A stretch of DNA of 64,000 bases from positions 992,001-1,056,000 of the forward strand of contig JARWMV010000232.1 in assembly GCA_030998015.1 (NCBI GenBank), given 5' to 3'. Shown piece after piece: positions 11,512 to 23,087 of this stretch (position 1 is the first letter of the stretch; each line of letters begins with the position of its first letter). The position numbers and the translations under genes are program-made. The stretch is from Ceratorhiza oryzae-sativae (Eukaryota; Basidiomycota; Agaricomycetes; Cantharellales; Ceratobasidiaceae). The notes under the pieces were generated by a model. That model did no database searches. It saw only the letters and a program-made list of their open reading frames with translations, and was not told where the DNA came from.

Positions 11512-13698
11512 TTAGATAGAGTACTTTATGAACAAGACGAGGGCAATAACAATGGCCGAACTCAAAAAGGACCTGTGGTGGCTCGTGGTCAGTCTCCACA
11601 TAGTTTATTGTCTATACCCACTCACCATCCACCGTATGTCCATGCGCGCTTTGGGCGGCGACCAGATTCTTGATTCAGATTGATCGATTTCTCAATCTCG
11701 TGTCGTTCCTTTTCACCCATTGTCAAAACACCGCGCAACAAACGTCTATCGAGTATCCCGTAAACGGATCCCCACAACACCTCCATCGTCTTGAGGGCCT
11801 GACGAGCGGGTCAATCCTAAAGACAAATCACAGCACATGTGCACATACGATGAAAAACGCGATAACCCATGATACCCACCCCCGCTGGTGGAATCCTGGA
11901 TGGCCCCGGCCGCAACATCAACGATCACGGAACCCGCATTATTAAACTGTACGTATTCGTGAGTTAATATCAACCGTGCGCTCGCCTCCACTCACCGCCT
12001 TGTACAGTCCGTACCCGGTGCCGATCTGGTCTTGCGATGCGACTAGCAGGGGTACAGAGCACACAAATGGCATCGCGTTGAACGCTAAGGAATCCGAGTT
12101 ATTAACCATGTATGCGCGACCCTAGATTGATCAGACGTACACAATGCGACAGATGAAAATACCATCGGGAACAGCGCGTGTACTCTCGAGAACCCCAACA
12201 ATGCGTAGACGGTGATCCAGATGCACGATGTGATTGATACTGTGCCATGACGGGTTAGCGTGTAGACCAAACGCGGTGCGTGTGTTGGCGTACTAAATAA
12301 CATGCGTCGACCATAACGATCAAAGAATGCCCCTAGAAAAGGAGTAAAGAAGATCGGGATGACCTGCTGGACGGATCCTGGCGGCCAATCTTATGAAATC
12401 TGTGTACGGATACGTCCTATCTAGATTACCTTGGTATCCCGCTACCTGGGCCGTCGTGCCTCGAGTCTGTCGGATGATATCGGCACTGAGCCCATTGAAT
12501 GAGCCGACAACACCCGCTTGGCAAATCTAGTCCGCATGCACGATGAATTGGACATAAAAATGAATTTCATGTGGCTCACTTGCGTGCAGAACATGAACCA
12601 AAAAAACGAAGGGATCTCCCTGGCTGCTTTTAATGTAGGACGGCGTTGCTTGGCGGCAGCGCGTTCCCGAGCCGATACTAAATCCCGGATTACGACGCAT
12701 AGGTAGCGATGTGCAAAAAAACTTACACATTCTAACGTTTTCAGGCAGTGTACGTATCCATATCATATATCCAAACGTTAAAAAGACGTTTATACCGCAT
12801 ACAATCGCCGGAATCTGTCATCTCGGTAGCGTCAGCAGCTGCGACACACTCATTATGCCGATTTCTTACCCAGAGTGCCCAAGACCATGTGTCCCCCACT
12901 TGGCTCATCGGCACAGCTGTGGCCTTTGCAACAAGGACAATGACCTTTCCCCAACTCACGTCCAAACCGAGCACGAAAGCCAGACCCTTTATTATTTTCA
13001 GCCCACGCGCGAGAGAAGAATAGAAGCGACGGACCCGTCCTCTAAACCAGTGCCAATATATTTTTTGGGGGATGATTTCAACGATAGTGCTCCCGAATCC
13101 CATGAGAAGCCGCCCGCCGAGAACTGGTCCGAATGATTGATGCTGAGCTCCGATTGCGGATACGATGGCGCCTGCAAAGACCGTAAAAGCACAGAAAAGC
13201 ATACTATACTCTAGTGGGTAGAAATCCCTGAAGTATCTCATGAGCATTCGAATCGATAGATCTGGTTGCACGCACACAAAATAGCCTCCAATGATAGGAA
13301 GGAACATATTGACAACCGAGGTTGCAGATGCGATGGTGCCATAGCGAGCATCTGGCTCATGTCAATTCAAGTCGCCTGGACCACTTTTGAACATACTGTT
13401 GATTTTGAGTTGTTTAATTAATGTGCTCTTCAGAGGGCCAAGCGTACTCTCCGAGAAGCTGCTGCCAACTACGACATTTTAAGCTGCTGAGTCGCCAAAG
13501 CTGCGATGACCTACCAGCTAATGACAAGGCGAAAAGCCAGGCAATTATTCTCCATCTCCATGGGGCACCGTCTGTTGGATCTCCACTGGCCGTGACTTCT
13601 GAATGCGAATCATTTTGGCTTGGCTTTTCGTCATCTCGTACGCCCTCAACAGGAGGGCTATCCGTTCCAGAGTAGGAAAGGGCCGCAGGTTTATTCAT
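11512..13698 (-). CDS. major facilitator superfamily transporter (MFSD1-like)
   Basis: At least twelve exons from the ATG at 13698 to TAA at 11514-11512. Reconstructed segments are typical of a 12-TM MFS carrier: AWLFALSLA, SESTLGPLKSTLIKQLKIN, ARYGTIASATSVVNMFLPII, YSMLFCAFTVFAGAIVSAIG, GGRLLMGFGSTIVEIIPQK, LAFVLGLDVSWGKVIVLVAK, SADIIRQTRGTTAQVAGYQ, IPIFFTPFLGAFFDRYGRR and C-terminal GWSFLSSAIVIALVLFIKYS. The best resemblance is to the MFSD1-like group, whose substrates are poorly known in fungi. The N-terminal 45 residues are hydrophilic. Between AIQDSTSGG and VIAFFI the frame slips by one base at 11872-11883 (next to G runs), so the gene is either broken there or the consensus is wrong. 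Confidence 0.72.
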
Positions 13699-14112
13699 GT
13701 CGGACTAGTTAGCAGAGGGCCTAATAGTCATCGAAGGAAATTCCACCCCCCCCCCTTCGATGGGATTATATACTGCGTTCCCAACCTTTTGCGCGGCAAG
13801 GTGCTGTTTACAGTGATTTGAATTCCGATTATCTGATAAGGTGCCTTATCGGCCGGGCTTGGCGCTTCAATTAGCCGGCGAGCCACGCCTTACAATTTTA
13901 CACTCATCGCGGAGAAAACTTGGCGTCGCCACTCTTGCAATGATTGCGGTGTGTGTGAATTGCTCTCGAATAGATCCAAATTTAATACTCGAAACACAGC
14001 AGGGCACACTGAGTAATTTGACTGAGAATGACTTTCTAGAAGTGTTTGTGCACGCTGGAGCACTTACGAACGGTCTTGCCCACCAAATTATCTACCAAAA
14101 AAATAGCAAAAA
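13699..14112. other. intergenic region, MFS promoter side
   Basis: No gene supported. It includes a C10 run at 13747-13756 and A-rich DNA leading into the tRNA terminator. Confidence 0.35.
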
Positions 14113-14117
14113 ACAAA
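14113..14117 (-). terminator. Pol III terminator (T5 on the minus strand)
   Basis: A run of five A on the plus strand (TTTTT in the tRNA sense) 9 nt beyond the tRNA 3' end, followed by a second T-rich run. Fits RNA polymerase III termination. Confidence 0.6.
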
Positions 14118-14125
14118 AACACAAT

Positions 14126-14234
14126 CGACGGCTATAGGATTCGAACCTATGCCCTCAAAGAGGAATTGATTTAGTTCAGAAGTCTAGACGTTCTGAGTTC
14201 GAATCAATCGCAGTAACCACTTTGCTAAGCCGTC
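14126..14234 (-). tRNA. tRNA-Ser(CGA) with intron
   Basis: Reads on the minus strand with a 7-bp acceptor stem GACGGCT/AGCCGTC, U8 A9, D-stem GCA/TGC around AAGTGGTTAC, G26, anticodon stem ATTGA/TCAAT, loop TT-CGA-A with anticodon CGA at 14201-14199, long variable arm (CCTC/GAGG) and T-arm ATAGG-TTCGAAT-CCTAT. The discriminator base is G73 (14126), as expected for serine. A 27-nt intron (14197-14171) sits after position 37, the canonical place. The mature length is about 82 nt. The long variable arm and G73 exclude most other isotypes. It decodes UCG. Confidence 0.9.
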
Positions 14235-15395
14235 CTGCGGGCTCCCCAGAGTTTGGTCGATATCCGCCTTGCGTCTTCGAAAAAAAACCACCCCCACAAC
14301 TGTCTTAGCTAACAGCACTTGAACGAGCAGTGAAATTTCAGCAAAAGTATGAGTAGCGATGTATTCTTGTATGTGTTGTAAACGGTTGTTCTTTAGTTCT
14401 ACTCATTTTATTGTTTTGACCAACACGGATCAATTGCTCATCTGTACGGGGGTGTATGCACCATAACACTACCACTTGGTTTGGTTAGCAGGCTATCCGG
14501 GGCTTTTCTTCGTAAAGCAAAATTACAAAGGTCACTTATTTAATTTGTATGTCTCGACCCGCCAGCACACCGTCAACATTGTATCTAAATCGTCATTCGA
14601 TACAAAATACGCATCTCACCGCTTCAACAAACTAGGTTCACACGATAGTGAAGAGTTAGATGGCTAAATTAACCTCGACTATTCCTCTTCGGCTCACACC
14701 GATTTTGAGGTATCCTGTGAAGTAATCCAAGTGGTTGCGTATGATGAACACCAATAGGAACTTTGGCAGCGCTACAGCGCGAGCAATGGGGTACGGACAG
14801 CAAGAAAGAAGCCCTGTGGACTCTAAATTGCCAAAGGATGCTGTAGCAACATAAAAAAAAAATCAGGACAGTTAGATGGCCAGGGAGGTTGCTTAGCACC
14901 TGAGAACATGCTTAAGCAAAAGGCACTTTCAATTGCCTTCCAGAGCACAACACACCATCCAACGTGACTCTAGCCAAGTGGGAGGATGCATTCCGAAAGA
15001 TCAAAGAGCCAGTGGCCGAGGCCCATAAAGAAATGCTGGGGCTGATTTCGAGGTCTCTGTCGCACTTTTAAAGAGGACAAAACTTAAAGAAGAGAGGTCA
15101 GCTGTTATAGCAGCGACCCCAAAGAGAGCTGGCTGTGGTGTATGATGCAATGGTATTATATAGCACGGATCTGGGGCTTCGGATCAAACTTGGCTTTGCC
15201 AATATTCAAGAAAGTGTACCATACCGAGTCGCCTCAGCCGACCTTTTCGCGAATCAGCAGTAAAATATCGTACCTGTGGCCCCTTCGAGACTCAACTTCC
15301 CGTCTAAACACCAGATGACTGAAATTATCAGGTATTTATCATTGAATAATTAGGTATGTATCAACCACAATAGCCCTAAATACGCTACAGTACAC
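14235..15395. other. gene-poor AT-rich stretch upstream of the tRNA
   Basis: No complete gene. On the plus strand a stretch around 14975-15070 reads as about 30 open codons rich in Lys/Glu (KWEDAFRKIKEPVAEAHKEM) without start or splice context. It could be a remnant of a decayed gene. Nothing else is recognised. Confidence 0.3.
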
Positions 15396-17061
15396 TCAGT
15401 GATCCCCCGAATTGATCTGAGGCGACCGGATACGGGGACTAGCTCGACCGGACTCAGAGTCACCTATCGCGGGAGGGACCAACTCGCCAATCGTCTGTGA
15501 ATAGCTCGCCGCTCTGGCGTGCGCAATGTCCTTGTTACGCACGTCCTCTGACACCCTTCGACCAACCGAGGGCGGGAAAGCAAACGTCCTGGGCGTACCA
15601 TTGACAGTCGTCCCGATCGGACTCCAGCCCTCGTCTACTCGCTCGTCGGCGCGGATCAGCGACGCGATGGACGCGGTGTGTCTATGCGCTCGTTGAGTTT
15701 TGGACGACGACCGCCCTCCGCCCGACCCGCGGGGAAGAAACGGCATGCCGGATGTGGGTGTTTGGGATGGACCTGCTTCGTCTGCGGAACGCCGAGAGGC
15801 CGAAGAGGCCGGCGAACCGGAGCGCCATGGTCCGCGTTCTTCGTCGTACTGCTCGTACTTTGATCGGCCGCCGCGCCCAGTTCCAGTGTTTCCTAGACCT
15901 GAAGCACCATTGGCAAACACCGAGCTCATCTTAGTCGAGGCGAAGGGCGAAGGAGAGTCGTGCGGAGTGCGTAGAGTGGGCGGCAGAAAAGATAAAACAT
16001 GAACACTGTCAAACAAGTTCCGCCTACGACGTCGATCAAGTAATGGTGCGTGAGGTACATGGTAGCCCAGTAGAGCAAAGCCGCGTAGGACCATATATAT
16101 CTGCCTCATTTGTTAGTTTGCATTGCATCTCAACCGAGGCAAGGTCATACCGACGAAGTTTTGGGAAAAAGTGACTGATGAACAAGGCCTCCATGGTGGC
16201 ACAACCCGAGTGCAGGCTTGGAAACGCGCCAAAAACGACGGGAGAGGCGGAAAACGTATTTGCGTAGCCGTTGGAATGGAAGAGTGCATCGATGCGTGCC
16301 AAGCCGCCCGCAGCCCCACGAATAGAATAGTTGGCGGGCGTAAGGCCATAGATTAGCTCGTACCCTGGTTGCAGTGGTTAGTCGAAATATTACACTGGAA
16401 ATCATGAAACTCACAGGGAGGGGCACATGGGAATATGATTTGGATAATAACCCCAGTCAAGTTCATGTACCCAAATGCTCGTGCCCAAAACTTCAGCGCC
16501 TCGTTATTCCCCTGCCTGCGTTCCTCTCCACAGCCATAGTGCGATAGCAACCACAAATGGTGCGGTAAAATGGATGACGCCATACGGCAACCAAGCAAGA
16601 ACGTCCAGGACGGGGTTGGTGTATCGAGTAAGGATATCTGAGATGTTCCCTCCGTACAAGACCGACTCCAGTGTTGGCAAAAGCGAGACAGAGATTGACG
16701 GCCGCCATGACGATGGTATAAACCTCGAGGAGAAGAATGTGATGACCCATGCAAGGACCGGGGTGGCGGGAACGAGAAATTGGCTGGTGAATGGTATAAG
16801 TAGCCCAGTCCCATACAAGATGGGTATGAGCAACTTGTAAGGAAAAGGTGGCGTGGTCATAATCGTCAGCCAAAATGTCGCGAGCACGGTAAGAAAGGCA
16901 TATTCGGCGATTTCAGCCCACGTAAACTTGTAGGCACGGAATTTGGCCAAAGTGACCGCAGGGGAAAACGAGAAATTAAGTTGCGAAGCAGCGTTGAGAA
17001 AGTCTTGGTATAAATACCACAAGAATCGTGGGACGCCCGGCCGGCGTGCTGGAGAGGGCAT
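15396..17061 (-). CDS. AUR1: inositol phosphorylceramide synthase catalytic subunit
   Basis: Transfers phosphoinositol from PI to ceramide in the Golgi; essential in fungi and the aureobasidin A target. Start MPSPARRPGVPRFLWYLYQ at 17061. Introns 16365-16414 and 16101-16150 are clean. Diagnostic motifs: LARIDALFHSNGYANTF, FGAFPSLHSGCATMEALF (PAP2-like domain with catalytic His) and YLTHHYLIDVVGG (second catalytic His and Asp), plus several hydrophobic segments. The Ser-rich cytosolic tail contains HRHTASIASLIRADERVDEG, common in basidiomycete Aur1. Two single-base slips are needed: near 16509 (between ALWLWRGTQAG and NEALKFWARAFGYMNLTG) and near 15988 (between FMFYLF and LPPTLR). In an essential gene, consensus error is the simplest explanation. 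Confidence 0.85.
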
Positions 17062-17207
17062 GGTGGGAGTTAAGTTCAGGTCGGACCTTGGTTGTGGTAT
17101 TTGCAATCGCACAGGGTCGGCGGGTTAATAAAATTCAACTTTTTTTGATTGAGCGGGCAACCATAGCTTATGATAATGCCAAGAAGGATTAAACAGCTAC
17201 ATTTGCC

Positions 17208-18290
17208 TCATCGAATGTTATTTGCCCGGTTCCATAGGTCGCTCGTAGCGCTAACCTTTGCCCAATCCAGCACAGTCCAAAATCTCTTTAGATACTCTTC
17301 CTTGCCCCACACACCATATTCAGAGACCCATGCATGTTCATGAACAGAAATGCAGAAAAGCGGGTTGAGAACACTCCCGATCTTGTTGGGGTCAAGAACA
17401 ACCCCTGCTTGGAGCACGCCAGTATACGGTGGCGTTTGTGTTGCAATATTTCGAGCAGGAGGTACAAATGACTTGCTTCCTGGGGGGTTGCTCGTACGAG
17501 GGGCGGAAGCACCAGACGCAGGCGATGATGTCGAAGGAGGTTTGGGTTGTTCAGAATACTTTCGAGGATCGGGATCTTCGCCCACAAGTGGGGAGTGGAA
17601 TGGCGAACGGTGCATTCGGTTACGGACGAGAATTGTTCCGTGTCCAAAGGTTGGGACGATTCCAAGTAGCCCATATGCATCTTGGACGCACCAAACCCAT
17701 CCGGAAGAGCTCATTCCGAGAGCGGCAGCGGACATGGTAGACTTCAAATGGCCGAGAGTTCCAAAATCGGCAATGATCTGCTGCTGCAAGCCGGGGGAAA
17801 TGGAAGCTTCGTGTGAGGCTTCACCGGACGGTGGTTTCTAATCATGTATAACATGAATGGGCGATGTATGCAAGTAGAATGAATGCTCACCAAGTTGTCC
17901 AAAAAGAAGCTATTGTTCAACGCTTGGCTGGCGTACATAAACGCTAGACTATTGCTCTTTTGAGCCGCGGTACTAATCACGGTCTGCATAACGCTTTGAA
18001 TCTCGAGTTCGGTACCTGGCAAGTTCGCATGACCGTTTCGCCCGTAGTAATTGACACTCGGACCCACCTCTGACCTCTTCGTTCAATCTATCTAACAGTC
18101 CCTCTTGCCAGTCAACCGCTATCATCTTGAGAGCTGCTGGGGTGAGAAAGTCGCCTAGACCATCCTCTATGGGATATTCCAGAGCTCGTCGTTGGTGTAC
18201 CTGCCTCGCAAGACGCCAGGGCGAGGATATCTGGATTCGCGAAGCTGAGCTTGCATTTGACCGTAGAGCGCGAGCCAAGTGCCGACTCAT
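17208..18290 (-). CDS. mitochondrial small-subunit ribosomal protein of SOD fold (mS42/mS43)
   Basis: Three exons: 18290-18068, 18015-17891, 17837-17208, giving 325 aa. N-terminal MSRHLARALRSNASSASRIQ is a mitochondrial targeting sequence. The body resembles Fe/Mn superoxide dismutase (YASQALNNSFFLDNL; LKSTMSAAALGMSSSGWVW; VHEHAWVSEYG; YLKRFWTVLDW), but metal ligands are gone: the second N-terminal His is Asn, and the D-x-W-E-H signature is S-V-H-E-H. This is the pattern of the yeast Mrp1/Rsm26 proteins of the 37S subunit head. A Pro/Ser-rich insert (about residues 190-235) is present. It lies 139 bp head-to-head with DAD1. Which of the two paralogues it is remains open. Confidence 0.85.
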
Positions 18291-18429
18291 TGGGTGTGGG
18301 GATCGGGCAGAGATCAGAGCGAACGACGAAAATGCGCAGAGACAAATGATTACCGCCGACAGGGACTCGATCAGTCACGTGCAACCACGTAGCCTCTCCA
18401 GCGCACCACCCGTCGACTCTCCCACCATA

Positions 18430-18903
18430 ATGCCGCCCAAAAAGATCCCCGGTGCGCAGCCAGGCGCTGCAGTCTCACCAGCTCTGCCGTCCAGCAGCTC
18501 TGGAAGTCGTACCAAACGATACGCCCGACAGGCTAAAGCTCATTGACGCCTTCTTGGTCTTCATCATGTTCTCTGGGATCGTGCAGTTTATGCACTGTGT
18601 GCTCGTATCCAACTTTCCGTTCAACGCGTTCTTGGCTGGGTAGGCCTGGCTCTGGTGCGCTTGAACTTGTGCTAATGCGCTGCTATAGCTTTGGTAGCAC
18701 TATTGGACAATTCGTCTTGACCGCGTCGCTTCGATCCCAGGTTAATCCAGAAAACCGCACACATTTCAAGGATGTATCACCCGAGCGGTACGTGTATTCT
18801 CTACATTATCGAGCCGGACTAACTCTGGTGCGCGTAGAGCATTCGCCGATTTTGCCTAGGCTCTATTGTACTGCACTTTTTCGTGTTCAATTTCCTTGGA
18901 TGA
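18430..18903 (+). CDS. OST2: oligosaccharyltransferase subunit DAD1/Ost2
   Basis: Small ER membrane subunit of oligosaccharyltransferase. Conserved blocks appear in order: QQLWKSYQ, DTPDRLKLIDAFLVFIMFSG, FPFNAFLAG, then after an intron (about 18640-18688) STIGQFVLTASLRSQVNPEN and DVSPER, and after a second intron (18788-18836) AFADFA and LGSIVLHFFVFNFLG with TGA at 18901-18903. Three one-base gaps interrupt the frame, each at a short homopolymer: CC at 18487, AAA at 18514 and CC at 18855. Restoring each gives a normal full-length family member. Either the copy is dead or, more likely for an essential gene, the consensus has homopolymer errors. Confidence 0.82.
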
Positions 18904-19079
18904 ATGCACATTCACAGTTGTATTTGGAGTCGGGGTGTGGTTGATGTGATTTCATTCGAGTCGGTGATAATACATGAGCCCAAAATAGCCATAGCGTCAA
19001 CCTGTAGCCTGTGCGGCGGTCGTGGTTACGCAAATTCGTGACGATAAATACTGTTTACGTTTATCCACCTCGGCGCACT
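18904..19079. other. convergent gap between OST2 and the DUF1748 gene
   Basis: About 175 bp between two 3' ends. No features. Confidence 0.3.
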
Positions 19080-19515
19080 CTACCGCTTCCTCTCAAAGTA
19101 CTCAGAGCGCTGTGGTCTTTTTAGCATTAGACCAGAGTTGAAGAATTGAATCACTTACGCCAAATACAACAACGGCAAAATCGAATGCGTATTCTTCAAA
19201 GGTCATTAGCAAGGGACCTATTGTCCTGGATATTAGTGTGTGGGGCACGTACCACCAAACTCCAGATACTGTCGTACGAGTTCTACCAGTGGTATGAGCA
19301 AAAATATAAACGGGGTGGCATAGTAGCTACTCACGACGCAGATCTTTGTTGCGAATTCTGCTAATGGCAGGACTGATACAACAATTAATCCAAGTGTGCT
19401 AGGGTTAGTGTCCCAGAAAGAGCACTCACGTCAAGCCAGTGGATCTCTGAACGCCAGCAAGAAATGCCGAAATCAGGACTGCATCGATGCCCAAGCGGAA
19501 TAGTTTGCCCAACAT
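19080..19515 (-). CDS. DUF1748 family small protein
   Basis: Five small exons reconstruct a protein of about 72 aa: MLGKLFRLGIDAVLISAFLA, GVQRSTGLT, PAISRIRNKDLRQ, LVRQYLEFGE, YAFDFAVVVFG and RSEYFERKR, ending in TAG at 19082-19080. Exon 1 is 19515-19430 and the GTGAGT donor follows. This matches the fungal DUF1748 family: short proteins with one N-terminal membrane-like helix, known in yeasts, function unclear. It is head-to-head with TAF12, with 138 bp between ATGs, so the two probably share a promoter. Confidence 0.75.
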
Positions 19516-19653
19516 GATAGAATGCAGTGGTCGATGTGTTGGATGTGGTCGGGAGCACCCAGCCGCAGACGGTCGGGGCACGGTTGATCAGGGCGCTTGT
19601 CTCGATTTGCAACCGTCTCTGTTGTTCTGGCCCCGACACTCTCCCCATCCTCC

Positions 19654-20933
19654 ATGTCGCAAGACACCACAAGCACCCAGCCAGCCGCGACGAGCTCCAC
19701 GGGCACGCTGAACCAGCCAACGCCGGCGACGGCTCCGCGGCCGGCCGCCGCGGGCTCACCAGCTGCGGCAACGACAGCACCGGCGAGCACAACGTCCACT
19801 ACTCCAGCCACGCTCAACACGATCCAGGCAAACCTGACTAGTCTGTTAAGGACACCAGCCTCGGCAACACACCGGCGCAGATCGCAGCCGCCCTCGCACC
19901 CCATATGACGCAGATTATGAACTTGGCGAAGCAGGGAACTCTGACAGAAAGTCAGATGGCACAGGTATGTCTGACGCGCGTTTGCGATGGGCAAAAGGCT
20001 CATGGCTTTGATTGAGTAGCTTAAAACTCTTGCTGGGATCGTTTCCCCTGCTGCACAACAAAACATTGCTGGCGCGAATGCTTCAAGACCAGCAACTGCG
20101 ACAAACGCCCCGCCCCGACCAGCGGGAACTCCTCAGGTATTTGGCCTATTGCTAGAACGTTGCTCAGACTGATCCTCCAAAATGCAGCCTGCTAGCACAA
20201 GCGCTACCGCCAAGCCAGCAGGAACGCCAGCCCCTGCCACAACGGCAACCCAGTATCCTGCCGCACAGCAATCGTGGAACAGACCCATGCCAATGCTTGC
20301 AAACCAGATCCTCCCGCAGTACACTCCTACCTCCTATCCTACTGCACCCGGTCCTGCACCAGTCCCTCGCCGAGTACTTCGAGAACTCGTTTACGGGTTC
20401 GAACCAGACGTAAAAGTGGAGCCAGAAGCGGAACAGGCGAGCGTCTTTTTTACCAATCACATTGACAGCAATTGATTAAAACTCTGTGAACAGTTTCTAT
20501 TGCAGGCTGCGGATGATTTTATTGATTCGGTCACACAGTTTGCATGTCGTGTGGCCAAACATCGCGGTTCTGATACACTTGAAGTCAAGGACCTTCAGCT
20601 CCATCTTGGTAAAACGGCCCCCTCCGCCCATGTAGTTTATGCGAGACTAACGAATAAACTCTAGAACGAAATTACGACCTCCATATTCCGGGCTTTGCCA
20701 CAGACGAGACGCGAAACGCAGCAGCAACAGCTGCACAAGGTAAATAACCACATCCCCCATCCTGAACCTTGCTCATCATGATAAACTATCATAGCGTCTG
20801 TTACTAATGCAATCTCGAACCGATCGCGCCACTCCCGGCCTCTAAAAAGAGCCGCCACCGTGCGACGGACCCCGCGGCGCTTCGGGCGTCGCGCCTTGCC
20901 GCCGTGAGAGATGCCGCGTCCCGGCCTGGTTAA
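19654..20933 (+). CDS. TAF12: transcription initiation factor TFIID/SAGA subunit 12
   Basis: Histone-fold subunit shared by TFIID and SAGA. N-terminal Thr/Ala/Pro-rich segment, then [20 protein letters not shown], a low-complexity linker, [21 protein letters not shown] and the H2B-like histone fold ([50 protein letters not shown]), ending with [14 protein letters not shown]. The intron 20437-20493 has a GC donor (CAG|GCGAGC). Two one-base gaps are needed, at TT 19846 and at CC 20820. Both restore the expected family sequence. Other introns are about 19964-20020, 20136-20184, 20610-20664 and 20741-20795. Confidence 0.82.
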
Positions 20934-21160
20934 GAACGAAGATGTAGAGTGTGGTTGATTAGTATATCGATAGCGCCATAGATGATACGTTGTACGAGTT
21001 GCGCCGCTTTCTATGCCCATTGTAGTTGTAGTTTTAATATATTGAGCTCTCGAGCTAACACGGAGCAAAGCTTCATTGTATTATTGAGAATGAGAATACA
21101 CGCAAATCCCAAAGACACTTTCAATCGAAAGACTAATACATTATATTGATTGGAATATGT
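20934..21160. other. convergent gap TAF12/aldehyde dehydrogenase
   Basis: AT-rich 3'-3' spacer. No features seen. Confidence 0.3.
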
Positions 21161-23087
21161 TTAGTTGGAACTCGTGACTTGCTCGCGTCCAGTGGACTCG
21201 AGCCCTTTGGTTGTCCCGTTGGACAGCGTAGAAGGAGGCGTGCGTTCATACGGGTTGGGCTGCCTAATTGCGCCCTCGAAGATCTTGGCGGTTTGTTCCT
21301 ATAAATGAATTTTAGTATAGAATATAAGTCTTGAATAGATAGTGTACTTACGGTGTACGGGGGATAGCGGATCGTGAGGTGAGGTTCAGCCCTACAGGAA
21401 TATCAGGGTCAAACTGGGTTGGGCAAATAAGATAAGATGGCTTACTCTTTTGGGACATCTATCGAGCTCCTCAGATGCGTAAATCCATCGTAGGTATACT
21501 TTCCGCCCTGGTATCCGTACCCGCTCGCCCCGACGCACCCAAACGGAAGGTTGGTGACAGCAAGCTGTTGGAATGTATCGTTGAAAATGATCGAGCCGGA
21601 CAAAGTCTCATTGATGAATCTATCCTTGAGGGCTGCATCGGCGGAGAATAAGTACAGTGAGAGTGCGTGCGGCCTACGAGATAGTTAGCAGAGATAGCGA
21701 GAGGTGATAGGGGTAAAAACGCACATGTCGTTAATAAAGTTGATAGCATCATCTATATCCTTGACCGGAACAATTGGGAGAATGGGTCCAAATAGCTCAC
21801 TGTAGCATTTGGTCAATATCGCTCGATAAATTCGGGCCTAGGAATAAACTCGCCTCTGCATTAGGACATCTTGTCGGTCGTCTAAAACGACAACCGTGGG
21901 CTCTACCTTGAGTCGGGTCTCGTCGACCCGGCCGCCAATAACAATCTTGCCCTTGGTATCAGCAATGAGTTTCTGCTGCCGGGCAAGATGTGCACAGTTG
22001 AGCATCGACGAGTAAGTCGCAGATTCAGCGAGCACCATCAGGATAGAACTGCTTGAGGCTACTCAAGTGTCAACGGCTGGAGACATGGAGCGAGCAAGGA
22101 TTAACATACACAGTCTTAAACGCCTCGACGACCTCGTCGACTTGGCTCTCGTGAACAAGCATGTAATCTGTCGAGATGCACACTTGCCCCGAATGCTGAA
22201 CCTTGCCCCACATGATCCTCCGTGCTGCACGAAGCACGTAGTCAGGATCATCGGAAGGCACGTTTGGATCCAGTACCGCCGCGCATTTACCGCCAAGCTC
22301 AAGAGAGCATGGGGTGAGGTGCTTCGCAGCGGCGGTGGCAATAATCTTTGCTACCGTTGCTGATCCAGTATAAAATATATGATCCCATTGGAGCTCGAGA
22401 AGTGCGGTTGTTTCGGGGACACTGCCATTTACGACTCGGTAACACGCCTTTTTAGTAGGAACAGAGACGGTTGGATCAAGTTTATAGACGCGCGCGGTAG
22501 AAGACATACCGAATCAAGATACTGAGGAAGAAGTTCTGCGAGCAGGTTCGCGTAGGCTGGTGTGAGTTCGCTTGGTTTGATGACCGCACAGCATCCAGCT
22601 GCAATGGCGCCTGTCAGGGGTTGCATCGTCAAGATGCACGGGTAGTTGGATGGCCTACACATGATTTGATCTTAGTTTACATGCGCCGAGCTCAGCCTAG
22701 ATTAAAACATACCCAATAACCAGAACAACGCCCTTCGCAGCCTTGTAGATCCGTGGTGCGAAAGGCTTCCACATGTCGTCGGTCTGGACCTCGAATGGGT
22801 GTAGCCCACTCGGCGAGTTCGCGAGCCGACTTGAGCGCCCCGTTGACGACCGCGCCGATCTCAGCCATGTAAACCTCTAGGGCGGGTTTGCCTAGATCCT
22901 GGTACAGCGCGTCGGTGAATCGCTGTGTATTGTCCTGGAACATGTATGCGAGTTGTGCAAGCTGCTTTTGGCGGTACTCGATGGGCCGAGGGACGCCTGC
23001 ACGAAACGAGTTGCGCAGCGTTTGCCGGTAGCCGCCATAGTGGGCAATGGGCGTAGGCTTGACTTCGGGCATATTCGCGGCAGGCAT
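21161..23087 (-). CDS. aldehyde dehydrogenase (fatty aldehyde / Hfd1-like)
   Basis: Oxidises aldehydes to acids with NAD(P). Starts [20 protein letters not shown]. Signatures in order: GVVLVIGPSNYPC (Rossmann entrance), [41 protein letters not shown] (general-base Glu), [14 protein letters not shown] (catalytic Cys), [32 protein letters not shown], and C-terminal [13 protein letters not shown]. This arrangement fits class-3 fatty-aldehyde dehydrogenases such as yeast Hfd1; no clear C-terminal membrane anchor is seen. The intron 21800-21853 uses a GC donor (AG|GCGAGT). Two single-base slips (near 22789 and 22029) break the frame. At least seven introns. Confidence 0.85.

Noticed and set aside
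14940..15070. Possible gene around KWEDAFRKIKEP
   Set aside because: Only about 30 codons, no start, splice signals or family match; kept as a note for the intergenic region.
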